From Noviherbaspirillum_A sp047237965 (GTDB lineage Bacteria; Pseudomonadota; Gammaproteobacteria; Burkholderiales; Burkholderiaceae_D), in the NCBI RefSeq assembly GCF_047237965.1, contig NZ_JBDFLX010000003.1, positions 248,001 to 312,000 on the forward strand: a DNA stretch of 64,000 nucleotides, written 5' to 3'. Below, in pieces: positions 43,778-53,421 of this stretch. Position numbers and translations under genes: made by a program. The notes under the pieces are model-generated. The model did not search any database. It was not told the origin of the DNA and saw nothing but the letters and a program-made list of their open reading frames with translations. Each line of letters opens with the position of its first letter. Positions within the stretch are counted from its first letter, which is position 1.

Positions 43778-44932
43778 TTATTCGGTTCGGGCCGGAGCCA
43801 GGCCAATTTCGGCCAGCACTTCGGCAGTGTGTTCGCCCAGGCGCGGCGCCATGCGTACCGGCGGACGTGCGCCGTCAAACTTCACCGGCACGCCGGGAAA
43901 GACCAGCCGGCCCATCCGTGGATCATCGACCGTCTGGAAGAACCCGGTCTGGCGCAGGTGCTCGTCTTGCCCCAGCTCTTCTAGCCGTCGCATGTGCGCT
44001 GCCGGTATCTCCAGCCGGCCAAAGGTGTCCAACCAGTCGGCGGTCTTGCGGCTGGCGATAACGTCTGCCGCGATCGCATACAACGCCTCGATATGCCGGG
44101 TGCGTGTCGTGATGTTCATGAATTGCTCGTCGCCCGCGAGATCTGGCCGGCCTGCTTCGGTGAAAAACCGCTGCCAATGTAGGTCGGTGTAAGGCATCGC
44201 GCAGATAAAGCCATCCATGGTCTGATAGGGCCGACGCCACCGGTTGAGCACGCGCGGGTAGCCCGCGTCAGCGAGCGGCGGTTCGAAATGCTGGCCGTAG
44301 AAGTGCTCGACCAGGTTGAACGCGACCATGGACTCGAACATCGGCACTTCGACATACGCCCCTTTACCGGTGCGTTCCCGCTGGAACAGCGCCGCCAGGA
44401 TGGCTTGCCCGGCTACCAGGCCACAGGTCTTGTCGCCAGCGATGGTCGGAAAATACTGGGGCGTGCCGGTTTGCCGCTCCATCAGTGCGGCGCTGCCGGA
44501 CATGCCCTGGATGATGTCGTCGTAGGCTGGCATGCCGCCGTACGGGCCGTCCTCCGCAAAACCGTGCAGCCCGACGTAGATCAGCCGTGGATTGCGGGCG
44601 CGGAGCGTTTCCGGGTCGAGCCCGATTGCCGCCAGCTTCTGCGGGCGGATGCTGTGCATCAGCACATCAGCGGTATCAACCAATTTGAGCAGCGCCTCTC
44701 TTGCCGGCGCCGTCTTCAAGTCCAGCACCACGCTGCGCTTGCCGCGGTTAACTCCGAGGAAGATCGCGCTCATGCCGGGCTCGGTGGTCGGGCCTGTCTT
44801 GCGGGTCGAGTCGCCTTCCGGCGCTTCGATCTTGATCACGTCCGCGCCGTAGTCGGCCAGCATCTGGCTGGCATAGGGGCCGAACACCACGGTGCTCAGA
44901 TCGAGCAACCGGATACCGTTTAGTGGAAGCAT
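43778..44932 (-). CDS. CaiB/BaiF class III CoA-transferase (second copy)
   Basis: 384 residues from ATG 44932 (MLPLNGIRLLDLSTVVFGPYASQMLADYGADVIKIEAPEGDSTR), ribosome site AGGAG. The family's catalytic Asp region (GGMPAYDDIIQGMSG) and RERTGKGAYVEVPMFESMVAF are present. It moves CoA between acids, for example from succinyl-CoA to an imported acid. It is the second CoA-transferase of the operon; the two are diverged and may act on different acids or as a pair. Confidence 0.9.
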   Translation of the reverse strand: MLPLNGIRLLDLSTVVFGPYASQMLADYGADVIKIEAPEGDSTRKTGPTTEPGMSAIFLGVNRGKRSVVLDLKTAPAREALLKLVDTADVLMHSIRPQKLAAIGLDPETLRARNPRLIYVGLHGFAEDGPYGGMPAYDDIIQGMSGSAALMERQTGTPQYFPTIAGDKTCGLVAGQAILAALFQRERTGKGAYVEVPMFESMVAFNLVEHFYGQHFEPPLADAGYPRVLNRWRRPYQTMDGFICAMPYTDLHWQRFFTEAGRPDLAGDEQFMNITTRTRHIEALYAIAADVIASRKTADWLDTFGRLEIPAAHMRRLEELGQDEHLRQTGFFQTVDDPRMGRLVFPGVPVKFDGARPPVRMAPRLGEHTAEVLAEIGLAPARTE

Positions 44933-44963
44933 GGATTCTCCTGCCTGCTGCATCGCAGGCTGT

Positions 44964-45986
44964 TCATGAATGCGCCTGCGTCGATAGCACGACCTTGCCG
45001 ACGATGCCGCCGGCTTCCAGCAGCGCGTGCGCATGGCGCAGATTGTCGGCATTGATCGGTTGCAGCACCGTCCGCGCCGTATGACGCAGGCGACCCGAAT
45101 CGACCAGAGCCGCGACCCTGTTCAATATATGGTGCTGCTCGATCATGTCATGCGTGCCGTAAAGCGAGCGGGTGAACATGCCTTCCCAGCTGAAAGTCAC
45201 GCTCTTGGCGCGTAACGCGTTCATCGGCAGTGGGCCGGCGCTTTCTACCAACGCGCAGATATGGCCCTGCGGCGCAATCAGCCGCGCCATGGCGCTGAAA
45301 TAGCGGTCGGGCGACGCCAGGCACAGGATGTAGTCGACCGTGCCAATGCCATGCGCCGCCAGCTGCAGCACGAGGTCCACACCATGGTCCAGCACCAAAT
45401 CAGCGCCCAGATGGCGGCACCAGGCCTGCGAGGTATCGTGCGAACCGGTTGCGATCACGCGCAGGCCCGCCACCACCCTGGCCAGCTGGATGGCCACGGA
45501 ACCTACCCCGCCGGCGCCCCCAATGACCAGCAGCGTCCTGCCTGCGTCCGGCGCCGCGGTTGAGATAGTCAGGCGCTCGAACAGCGCTTCCCAAGCCGCC
45601 AGCGACGCCAGTGGCAGTGCAGCCGCCTGGGCGAAAGTCAGTGTCGCCGGCATGGAACCGGCGATGCGCTCGTCGACCAGATGCAGCTCGGCATTGGTTC
45701 CCGGCCTGCTGATGCTGCCGGCGTAGTAGACGCGGTCGCCCGGTCGAAACAGGGTGACGGCGGAGCCCGCGCCGACCACCGTGCCGGCCGCATCCCAGCC
45801 AAGGATGCGCGGTCCGCTGGCTTGCGAGCGCGCGTTGCGCATCCTGAGGTCCAGTGGATTGACCGATACCGCTTCGACCCGTACCAGAAGGTCGTGGGCT
45901 TCGGGAGCGGGGGCAGTCAGGTCTAGGTCAACCAGCGCGTTAGCGCCGCGCTCACGTGCGTCGCCCTGTATTGCGATCGCTCTCAT
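44964..45986 (-). CDS. ADH-fold NADPH-dependent quinone/enoyl reductase
   Basis: 340 residues. N-terminal GroES-like domain (VRVEAVSVNPLDLRMRNARSQ, ILGWDAAGTVVGAGSAV) and Rossmann motif LLVIGGAGGVGSVAIQLARV. The zinc-binding Cys cluster of true alcohol dehydrogenases is absent, so this is a YhdH/zeta-crystallin-like reductase of an enone or enoyl-CoA. It starts 6 bp after the Bug stop, so it is translationally linked to it. Confidence 0.85.
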   Translation of the reverse strand: MRAIAIQGDARERGANALVDLDLTAPAPEAHDLLVRVEAVSVNPLDLRMRNARSQASGPRILGWDAAGTVVGAGSAVTLFRPGDRVYYAGSISRPGTNAELHLVDERIAGSMPATLTFAQAAALPLASLAAWEALFERLTISTAAPDAGRTLLVIGGAGGVGSVAIQLARVVAGLRVIATGSHDTSQAWCRHLGADLVLDHGVDLVLQLAAHGIGTVDYILCLASPDRYFSAMARLIAPQGHICALVESAGPLPMNALRAKSVTFSWEGMFTRSLYGTHDMIEQHHILNRVAALVDSGRLRHTARTVLQPINADNLRHAHALLEAGGIVGKVVLSTQAHS

Positions 45987-45992
45987 GACCGG

Positions 45993-46979
45993 TTATTGCT
46001 GCTCAACCTTGGCTTTCATCACAATCTGCTTCCACAGTTCGATCTCCTCAGCCTGGAAGCGGCGCATTTCCTCGGCGCCGCCGTTCATGGTCTCGGCACC
46101 CTGGCGTTCGTAGAACTCCCGGGTTTCCGGCAAGCGCTCGATTTGCGCCAGAAGCGACGCCAGCTTCTCCGCTTCCGCTTTGGGCGTCTTGGCCGGCACC
46201 ATCGCGCCGACCCAGACATACGCCTTGTACGTGGGCAGCTTGGCTTCGGCGGTGGTAGGGACGTCCGGCAGCGCGGGTGCACGGCGGTCCGAGGCGATCG
46301 CCAGCGCGCGCACCTTGCCGCCCTTGACCAGAGTCTGGGCCGCGGTGATGTCGGAGAAGGTGAGGTCCACCATGCCGGATGCCACCCCGGTCAGCGCCTC
46401 GGAGGCACCCTTGTACGGCACGTGCGCGGTCTTCACGCCAGCCATGTCATTGAACAGTTCCGCCATCAACTGGTACCCGGCCGAGCCAGCCGCATAGTTG
46501 AGCCTTCCTGGCTGGGTCTTGGCGGTGTTGACCAGATCCGACACGGATTTGAAGGGAGAATCGGGCGGCACCACCAGCACCGCTGGGGCACGCATCATCA
46601 TCGACAGCGGCGCAAAGTCGGTCTGCGGGTCATAGGGCAGTTTCTTGAATAACGCCACGTTAACAGCCAGCGTGGAGTTACTGCCGACGAAGACGGTATA
46701 GCCGTCGGCGGGCGCGTACAGCGCCGCCTGCACCGCGATGAACCCGTTGCCGCCGGGACGGTTTTCGACAACCACTGGCTGTCCGGTAAGTTCGGTGAGC
46801 TTCTTGCCGAAATAACGGGCCGATGTGTCGGTGCCGCTGCCCGGCGGAAAGGGCACGATGAACTTGATCGGCTTGGATGGGAAGGTGTCGGCCAGGGCCT
46901 GTGCCAGTGGCAGCAACATGCCTGCCGAGGCAATCGCAAGCAGCGTGAGTGATCGAAATCCTGTTTTCTGTTGCTTCAT
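45993..46979 (-). CDS. Bug-family tripartite tricarboxylate transporter binding protein
   Basis: 328 residues. Signal peptide to about ALADTF. Motifs: KPIKFIVPFPPGSGTDTSARYFGKKL, VVENRPGGNGFIAVQAALYAPADG, NYAAGSAGYQLMAELF, VPYKGASEALTGVASGMVDLTF. Central in the CoA operon, between the small acyl-CoA dehydrogenase and the reductase. A second Bug protein closes the same operon, so two related acids may be captured. Confidence 0.92.
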   Translation of the reverse strand: MKQQKTGFRSLTLLAIASAGMLLPLAQALADTFPSKPIKFIVPFPPGSGTDTSARYFGKKLTELTGQPVVVENRPGGNGFIAVQAALYAPADGYTVFVGSNSTLAVNVALFKKLPYDPQTDFAPLSMMMRAPAVLVVPPDSPFKSVSDLVNTAKTQPGRLNYAAGSAGYQLMAELFNDMAGVKTAHVPYKGASEALTGVASGMVDLTFSDITAAQTLVKGGKVRALAIASDRRAPALPDVPTTAEAKLPTYKAYVWVGAMVPAKTPKAEAEKLASLLAQIERLPETREFYERQGAETMNGGAEEMRRFQAEEIELWKQIVMKAKVEQQ

Positions 46980-47024
46980 CAGTCGTCTCCTCCGGGCGTA
47001 TGCGCCCTTTCGTTTTAAGTTTGA

Positions 47025-48011
47025 TCAGGCGCCGAGCGCGCGCACGAAGTCCGTGACGCTGGGTGCTTCGCTGCCGAGCACGGCACGGCCAATGATCAGA
47101 TCCCAGTGCATCTCGGAACCGTGCGCCATGCGCCACTCGTGCAGGCGCCGCGTGAACAGCTGCAGGTCGTACTCTTCTGTGATGCCGATGGCGCCGTGCA
47201 CGGCATGGGCAGTCGATGCCACAAGCTGCGCTGCCTCGCTGGTACGGGACTTGGCAATTGCCGCGGCCAGCCCCGCGGGCCGGCCGGTATCGGACTGGAA
47301 GGCCGCCTCGGCGGCAATTGATGCGGCTGCCACATGCTCTGCCATGACGCTGATCTGGTGCTGGATGGCCTGAAACTTGCCGATCGACTTACCAAACTGC
47401 GAGCGGTCGTTCGCATACTGCAGGGTCATGTCAAACACCCGCTGCATGACGCCGGCCAGCAGCGCCGCATAGAGCGCAGCGCTGAAGGAGGCAAGCTCGG
47501 CGCCGGCGCCGACCAGACGGCAGCCGGGCGAATCCGCGCTCCAGGCAAGCGTTGCCACCTGGCTGCCATACACACCGGTCGGCGTACGCAGCGCGTTGGC
47601 GCAGTCCAGCAATAGCAGGCCACCCGCATCTTCTGCCAGCACCTGCTCGGCCAAGGTACCGAAGGGCACCAATGGGCAGACCAAGCGGCCGTCTTCCATG
47701 CGTCGCAAGGCCGGTGCAAACGTGAGCATGCCGCCCGGAATTTCGGAAGCGTGGGATAACAGCGCGCGGGCCGCGATGCTCTGCGCCAGCGGCAGCGGCG
47801 CCGCGTAGCGCCCGAGCGTCGTTAGTATCGGAAACAGCTCGGCCAGTGGCAAGCCTGCGCCGCCCGCTTCTTCCGGCGCCAGCAATTCCAGATAGCCGGC
47901 GTCCGCGATGGCCGACCAAAGCCGGGCGGGCGTTTTTCCGCCCTCTATCGCGCGCACTGCGGCCGGGGTGCATTGGTCCTTCAAGATCTCTTCGATTGCT
48001 TCAGCAAACAT
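47025..48011 (-). CDS. acyl-CoA dehydrogenase, small partner subunit
   Basis: 328 residues, shorter than usual. The N-terminal helices (VRAIEGGKTPARLWSAIADAGYLELLAPEEAGGAGLPLAE) and the C-terminal helical part (YANDRSQFGKSIGKFQAIQHQISVMAEHVAAASIAAEAAF ... VHGAIGITEEYDLQLFTRRLHEW) are present, but the central beta domain is reduced. This matches the small subunit of paired acyl-CoA dehydrogenases such as PimCD. Its start is 11 bp after the stop of the full-length partner. Confidence 0.88.
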   Translation of the reverse strand: MFAEAIEEILKDQCTPAAVRAIEGGKTPARLWSAIADAGYLELLAPEEAGGAGLPLAELFPILTTLGRYAAPLPLAQSIAARALLSHASEIPGGMLTFAPALRRMEDGRLVCPLVPFGTLAEQVLAEDAGGLLLLDCANALRTPTGVYGSQVATLAWSADSPGCRLVGAGAELASFSAALYAALLAGVMQRVFDMTLQYANDRSQFGKSIGKFQAIQHQISVMAEHVAAASIAAEAAFQSDTGRPAGLAAAIAKSRTSEAAQLVASTAHAVHGAIGITEEYDLQLFTRRLHEWRMAHGSEMHWDLIIGRAVLGSEAPSVTDFVRALGA

Positions 48012-48022
48012 GGTCGTCCTTT

Positions 48023-49180
48023 CTATCGCAGACCAAGCCCGCGGGCGATCATGCCGCGCAGGATTTCCCGCGTGCCACCGCGCAACGAGAACGTGGGCGC
48101 TATCTGGCTCAGATAAGCCACCGTGCGGTACAAGTCGGCATCGGTCTCGGCAGACGGATCGGCAGCGATGGCAGCCTCGATGACCGCGGGAATGCTCTGC
48201 TCAAACTCCGTGCCGATATCCTTGACCAATGCCGCACCAACCACCGGGCTCTGTCCCGACACCAACTGGCTGGTCACGGTAATCGACATGTTTCTCAGCG
48301 TTGCCAGATGAGCGACAAAGCGGCCGATGGTAGCGGCATGCAGACCGGCCTCGCCACTCTTTCGCAGGCAGCCGATCCAGTGGTCGAGGAGAACGATGCT
48401 GGAGTACAGGCGTTCCGGCCCGCTGCGTTCAAAGGCCAGCTCCGCCGTTACCTGTTCCCAACCGCCGCCTTCCTGGCCTATCAGCGCGTCGTCCGCCAGC
48501 GCCACGTCATCGAAAAACACTTCCGAGAAATGGGCGTCGCCGCTCAGGTCGCGGATCGGCCGCACCGTTACACCTGGCAGCGATAAATCCACGATGAACT
48601 GCGACAAGCCCTTGTGCCTATCCTCCGGCCCACCGGAGGTGCGCACCAGCGCAATCATGTACTCGCAGTGCTCCGCGTTCGTGGTCCAGATCTTGCGGCC
48701 GTTGAGGCGCCAGCCGCTTTCCATGCGTATGGCGCGGGTGCCGACGCTGGCCAGATCGGAGCCCGAGTTCGGCTCGCTCATGCCGATGCAGAAAAACGCT
48801 TCGGCGGCGCAGATCCTAGGCAGGTAGAAGCGGCGCTGCTTCTCGGTGCCATATTTCAGTATCAGCGGCCCGCTCTGGCGATCGGCAATCCAGTGCGCCG
48901 ATACCGGGGCGCCGGCTGCCAGCAATTCCTCCACAAGAACGAAGCGGGAAAACGCGTTCAGACTGGCGCCGCCGTACTCGCGCGGCAGCGTCAGGCCAAC
49001 CCAGCCGCGCTCGGCCATCCTGCGGCTGAATTCGGCGGAAAAGCCCATCCAAGAGCGCGCTCTTATGTCGGGCGGCACCGGCGGCATCTGGGTAGACAAA
49101 AACGCCTTGACCTCCGCACGGAATGCTTCGGCTTCCGCCGGCAGGCGGGCAAGGCGGAACTGGCTGAGCAATGTCGTCAT
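48023..49180 (-). CDS. acyl-CoA dehydrogenase, large partner subunit
   Basis: 385 residues. WVGLTLPREYGGASLNAFSRFVLVEEL, the flavin/substrate loop CIGMSEPNSGSDLASVGTRAIRMESGWRLNGRKIWTTNAEHCEYMIALVRT, and the end LRGGTREILRGMIARGLGLR. FAD enzyme that forms the 2,3-double bond of a CoA ester. The tight pair with the smaller dehydrogenase suggests a heterotetramer like PimC/PimD, which act on dicarboxylic or bulky acyl-CoA. Confidence 0.9.
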   Translation of the reverse strand: MTTLLSQFRLARLPAEAEAFRAEVKAFLSTQMPPVPPDIRARSWMGFSAEFSRRMAERGWVGLTLPREYGGASLNAFSRFVLVEELLAAGAPVSAHWIADRQSGPLILKYGTEKQRRFYLPRICAAEAFFCIGMSEPNSGSDLASVGTRAIRMESGWRLNGRKIWTTNAEHCEYMIALVRTSGGPEDRHKGLSQFIVDLSLPGVTVRPIRDLSGDAHFSEVFFDDVALADDALIGQEGGGWEQVTAELAFERSGPERLYSSIVLLDHWIGCLRKSGEAGLHAATIGRFVAHLATLRNMSITVTSQLVSGQSPVVGAALVKDIGTEFEQSIPAVIEAAIAADPSAETDADLYRTVAYLSQIAPTFSLRGGTREILRGMIARGLGLR

Positions 49181-49240
49181 GGCTGCACCCTGTTCATTCG
49201 AATTGTGGTTCGCATGGTGTCCTATCCTCCTTGATGGCCG

Positions 49241-50464
49241 TCAGATGACGCCCCGTGCTTTCAGTGATGCTATCCGTTCAACCGGCATGCCCAGGTGCGT
49301 GGCGAGCACTTCGTCCGTATGTTCGCCCAAGGTGGGGGCCGCACGTTCATAGCGGATTGGTGTATCGGAAAAACGGATGGGGTTGGCGAGATTGGCCATT
49401 TCGCCTGCTACCGGGTGCGGCAGTGTCAATTTCATTTGCCGGTGCTGCACCTGGGGATCCTCGAATACCTGCTCCAGATTGTTGATCGGGCCGCAGGGCA
49501 CGTTTGCCGCTTCCATACACTCCACCCATTCGGACATGGTGCGCGCCAGCATGGCTTCTGCGACCTGCGGAATCAACTCGCCGCGGTTCAGATTACGCTG
49601 TGCGACCGTTGCGAAGCGCGGGTCCCTCCCCAGTTCCGGCCTGCCGATGACATTGCAAAACGCAACGTACTGGGTATCGTTACCCACCGCCACAATGACA
49701 TCTCCCTCTTTGCAGCGAAACACCTGATAAGGGACCATGTTGGGATGAGAATTGCCCATGCGCTGGGGAATTTTTCCGGACAGGAAGTAGTTCAGAGCTT
49801 GATTGCTGTTGATGGCAACAATGCAGTCCAGCAGGGCCATGTCAATGTACTGGCCTTTACCGCTGACATTGCGATGTTCTAGGGCTGCAAGGATCGCAGT
49901 CGTTGCGTACATACCTGTCAGGAGGTCAGAAATCGCCACGCCGCTTTTGACAGGACCGCCGCCCGGTTCGCCATCGGCATGTCCGGTAATGCTCATTAGT
50001 CCACCCATACCCTGGAATATGAAATCGTAACCAGGACGCGATGCATAAGGGCCGTCCTGACCGAAACCGGTGATGGAGCAATACACCAGGCGCGGGTTAT
50101 GCAGTCGCAGGTCATCATAGGAGAGACCGTAGCGGGCCAGGGTCCCGACCTTATAGTTCTCTACCAATACATCAGCATCGCGTACCAAGTCGCGGACGAT
50201 CTGCTGCCCTTCGGCGGAAGCCAGATCGACGGTAATCGATTTCTTGCCGCGATTCGTGCAGAAATAGTAGGCCGCATCGGTAGTGTTCCGGCCGTCGCTG
50301 TCTTTGAGGAAAGGCGGTCCCCAGCTTCGGGTGTCGTCACCTATCCCCGGCCGCTCGACTTTAATGACATCGGCGCCCATGTCGGCCAGATTCTGTGTGG
50401 CCCACGGTCCCGCCAGGACGCGTGTAAGGTCAATCACCTTTAAATGTCCCAGAGCGGTTCTCAT
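49241..50464 (-). CDS. CaiB/BaiF class III CoA-transferase (first copy)
   Basis: 407 residues: LKVIDLTRVLAGPWATQNLADMGADVIKVERPGIGDDTRSWGPPF, YFCTNRGKKSITVDLASAEG, RPGYDFIFQGMGGLMSITG with the catalytic Asp, and RNVSGKGQYIDMALLDCIVAIN. First gene of the operon, so it most likely activates the incoming acid to its CoA ester. An LTTR-type inverted repeat and a second inverted repeat lie 58-115 bp upstream. Confidence 0.92.
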   Translation of the reverse strand: MRTALGHLKVIDLTRVLAGPWATQNLADMGADVIKVERPGIGDDTRSWGPPFLKDSDGRNTTDAAYYFCTNRGKKSITVDLASAEGQQIVRDLVRDADVLVENYKVGTLARYGLSYDDLRLHNPRLVYCSITGFGQDGPYASRPGYDFIFQGMGGLMSITGHADGEPGGGPVKSGVAISDLLTGMYATTAILAALEHRNVSGKGQYIDMALLDCIVAINSNQALNYFLSGKIPQRMGNSHPNMVPYQVFRCKEGDVIVAVGNDTQYVAFCNVIGRPELGRDPRFATVAQRNLNRGELIPQVAEAMLARTMSEWVECMEAANVPCGPINNLEQVFEDPQVQHRQMKLTLPHPVAGEMANLANPIRFSDTPIRYERAAPTLGEHTDEVLATHLGMPVERIASLKARGVI

Positions 50465-50521
50465 AGGTCCTTTATCCCCTCTTTACGGTTATTGCCATGC
50501 GTTGCGAGACAAAGGATAGAC

Positions 50522-50579
50522 GACCGTTTAACTGACGGTCCAATATTAGTTTTACGTTTTCCGATACGAATTAAGTATC
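50522..50579. promoter_or_regulatory. two inverted repeats upstream of the CoA operon
   Basis: GACCGT-N7-ACGGTC (50522-50540) is a perfect 6-bp inverted repeat, and GATAC-N7-GTATC (50563-50579) is a second one with the ATAC-N7-GTAT layout of LysR recognition boxes. Both lie in the gap between the CoA-transferase (starts 50464, leftward) and the metallophosphoesterase (starts 50761, rightward). The LysR protein at 41208 is a candidate binder. Confidence 0.5.
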
Positions 50580-50760
50580 AAGGCCTTTTCATGTCGGGTT
50601 CTACATGAAGGAGGCAGAACTCGGCTCTTAATGGAGCGTATCGAATGGCCCCAAGCTCTTTCATATTGGGCGACTTATTATGCAAAGAGCCAGAAACGGC
50701 TTGCGCAGGCGGTGTATAGCTTAACTAGGGATTTGCTCTGGATACGCTAACATACGGAGC

Positions 50761-51654
50761 ATGCGTATCCAGCTTATCTCCGATCTTCATCTTGAAAATT
50801 ATCCCGACTTTATGCCATGTGCAGCTCCCGCAGTGGATCTGCTCATCCTTGCGGGCGACGTGGGTTCCTATCAGCAAGGCTCTTTACTCAAGGGAGATGA
50901 CTTCGGCTTGAGCCGATTTTCGCCTCGCCGACCTGCCGCAGAATGGCCGCGTGTTTTTTACCTGCCCGGCAACCATGAATTCGATGCACTCGATTACGAC
51001 GCTACCTACCGCAGGTTGCGTGCCACATGCGAGATTCTCGGGATTGAATGGCTGGAACGCGAAACCATCACCGTAGGCACAACCCGCTTTATAGGAACTA
51101 CCCTATGGAGTGACTTCGAAGCGCTGTCACGATTAAAATCCGCCATCGCCGAACAAGAGAAGGCGCTGCACAAGGCTTATCGGGCGGCCAACTTTTACCT
51201 CAGCAAGAACACCACCTTAAGAAACGGCAAGCCCATGCTGGCCGAAGATATTCGGTCGCTTGCGCACGAATGTCAACACTGGCTGCGCGCCGCGCTGGCA
51301 GCGCCGTTTGAAGGCATCACAGTCACTGTCACCCACTTTGCTCCCACCCTGGACAGCGCCGACCCGCGCTACGGTTTAGCTCCAGGAACCGCTGGCTTTT
51401 GCAATGCCCTGGACGATTTATTGCCCTTGTCCGATATCTGGATGCACGGTCACTTGCACTGCGCAAATGATTTTGTGGCGTCGGGGGTCAGAGATGGCAA
51501 ACCGTTTTCTTGCAGGGTGGTCGCCAATCCACGCGGCTATCCCGAGAAGGGAGAAGATTCAGCCTTCCGGGAAACGTTCGTCATCGACCTGCCAGATAGG
51601 GATACGCGGATGGGTGCGGCTTCGCTACCTGCTCGCCCTGCGCACGATACGTGA
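50761..51654 (+). CDS. metallophosphoesterase
   Basis: 297 residues with the calcineurin-type metal motifs in order: QLISDLHLENYPDF (D-x-H), LLILAGDVGSY (GD), VFYLPGNHEFDALDY (GNHE), VTVTHFAPTLDSAD (H), and IWMHGHLHCANDFV (GH-x-H). Likely a cytoplasmic phosphodiesterase or phosphatase; substrate unknown. Divergent from the CoA operon and transcribed alone. Confidence 0.88.
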   Translation: MRIQLISDLHLENYPDFMPCAAPAVDLLILAGDVGSYQQGSLLKGDDFGLSRFSPRRPAAEWPRVFYLPGNHEFDALDYDATYRRLRATCEILGIEWLERETITVGTTRFIGTTLWSDFEALSRLKSAIAEQEKALHKAYRAANFYLSKNTTLRNGKPMLAEDIRSLAHECQHWLRAALAAPFEGITVTVTHFAPTLDSADPRYGLAPGTAGFCNALDDLLPLSDIWMHGHLHCANDFVASGVRDGKPFSCRVVANPRGYPEKGEDSAFRETFVIDLPDRDTRMGAASLPARPAHDT

Positions 51655-51986
51655 CGAACAGGCTAGACGCCACCCGCTCCATGCGGCTTGCACGTTGCCA
51701 GCCTTCGCGGACGCCTCGCCTGAGCACTGCGTTCACGTCGCCGGGTCATCCCGGGCCGAGGTTCACGTGGATATGGGCCGGACCGTACCTGGTACTGACG
51801 CAAGCAGCATGCGCTGCGCAACATCGCTCCCCTCCCCCCCCGCGCAAAGGAAGGTCATCGGAAAGTTCAGGATAACGAACGACCAATGACCACATGCCAC
51901 ATTCCTTCAAGTGCAATACCCAGCAATGGAAGCCAGGATGCGATCCTGATTCATTAAGCGCCAATTTTCCAGCCTTAATCGAGGCC
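51655..51986. other. 332-bp gap without a recognised gene
   Basis: Convergent gap between the metallophosphoesterase and the LivK-like gene. No clear hairpin plus T-run was found. Short open frames here look like antisense or chance frames. Confidence 0.4.
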
Positions 51987-53171
51987 TTATTTTTTGTCTT
52001 CGACTAATTTCCATTTGCCTCCGTCTATCCGTACCATTACCTGACTGCGCGCATCCAGGCCATTGTGGTTTGCCGGGCTCATGTTGAAGACGCCTTCCGG
52101 ACTGACCACTTCATGCATCCCTTCAAGCGCATCCCGCAAGGCCTGGCGGAATTCTGCCGTGCCGGGCTGCGCTTTCTTCATTGCCACCGGCACAGTGGCC
52201 TGCAGCCAGTTCAATGCAGTCCACGCGGTCGAGCCAAACTGGGAGCGGGTATTCGGGCCGTACTTGCCTTCATACTGCGTCACGTACTCGACGCCCTGCT
52301 TTTTCATAGGATTGCCGGCCGTAAGCTGCTCGGCGACCAGCACGGGCGCCACGGCCATATAGGCGCCTTCAACGTCCTTGCCGCCAATACGCAGGAAGTC
52401 CGCATTGGCGACCCCGTGCGTCTGGTAAATCGCGCCCTTGTAGCCGCGCTTGACGAGTTCAATATGCGGCGTCGCGCCAGGCGTGCCGAAGCTGAATATA
52501 TAAACCGCATCCGGATTCGACGCGAGCACCTTGAGAACCTGTGAAGTCGCAGACACGTCCTGAGCGCCGATGCGCTCCGTCGCGACGACCTTGACGCCTG
52601 CCGTTTGTGCCTGTGCATTGAATGCCTTCAGGAAGCCTTCGCCATAACTGGTCGTGACGGCAATGATGGCTACATTCCTGATGTTGCTGGCCTTCATGTG
52701 CTCAATAGCCTTGTCGACCGAAAGCGATTCCGGGGCAGCCATCTTGAATGCCCATTTGCGAGGACCTTCCTGCGGCTCGATGATCACATTGCCGCCGCCC
52801 AGCGCAATGATGGGCGTTGCATTGCGGCCGGCAACCTCCATCGCAGCGATCGATGGCGGGGTGATCGACGGGCCGACAATGACGTCCACCTTTTCTTCGG
52901 TAATCAACTTGGATGCCTGCTTGGCTGCTTCGGTCGCATCGCTGTTGTCGTTGAGGACGACCAGTCTTACCTTCTGGCCGCCGATCTGGTCCGGCCAGAT
53001 GCGTATGGTGTTTTCAGCCGGCTTGCCTAGCGATGCTGCGGGTCCGGTGAGCGACAGGATGACGCCTATCGTCACGTCTGCGTGCGCAGTGCCTGCCGCA
53101 CCCATTCCGGCCAGCACCATGGCGGCAATCACTTTCAATTTGAAGCGGCTGTTTGCCTGGCTCTTGTTCAT
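51987..53171 (-). CDS. LivK-like ABC transporter periplasmic binding protein
   Basis: 394 residues from ATG 53171 (MNKSQANSRFKLKVIAAMVLAGMG), ribosome site AGGAGACGCAAGCAA. Signal peptide to about GTAHA. Type-I periplasmic fold: DVTIGVILSLTGPAASLGKPAENTIR, VRLVVLNDNSDATEAAKQASKLITEEKVDVIVGPSITP, IRNVAIIAVTTSYGEGFLKAF, YIFSFGTPGATPHIELVKRGY. Binds branched-chain amino acids or an aromatic acid. No permease or ATPase genes are adjacent. Confidence 0.9.
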   Translation of the reverse strand: MNKSQANSRFKLKVIAAMVLAGMGAAGTAHADVTIGVILSLTGPAASLGKPAENTIRIWPDQIGGQKVRLVVLNDNSDATEAAKQASKLITEEKVDVIVGPSITPPSIAAMEVAGRNATPIIALGGGNVIIEPQEGPRKWAFKMAAPESLSVDKAIEHMKASNIRNVAIIAVTTSYGEGFLKAFNAQAQTAGVKVVATERIGAQDVSATSQVLKVLASNPDAVYIFSFGTPGATPHIELVKRGYKGAIYQTHGVANADFLRIGGKDVEGAYMAVAPVLVAEQLTAGNPMKKQGVEYVTQYEGKYGPNTRSQFGSTAWTALNWLQATVPVAMKKAQPGTAEFRQALRDALEGMHEVVSPEGVFNMSPANHNGLDARSQVMVRIDGGKWKLVEDKK

Positions 53172-53421
53172 TTGCTTGCGTCTCCTCTTATTAATCAAAT
53201 CTTGCTGAAACCGCCGATCGACACGGCACTCGGGGCGGCATGGCTACGCAGGCGGTTCTTGCCAAAGCCGGCCAGACGCTTGCAGCGCCTGGCAATGGCT
53301 TCCAGCTCCGAGCGTAGAAATACGTCGGGGATGCTGGAAAAACCATTTGGAGCACTGCGCCTGGCAAGCTATGCACTGGTCCGGAACCGCAAGCTTCCCG
53401 CCAACGATGCGCATGGCGCTG

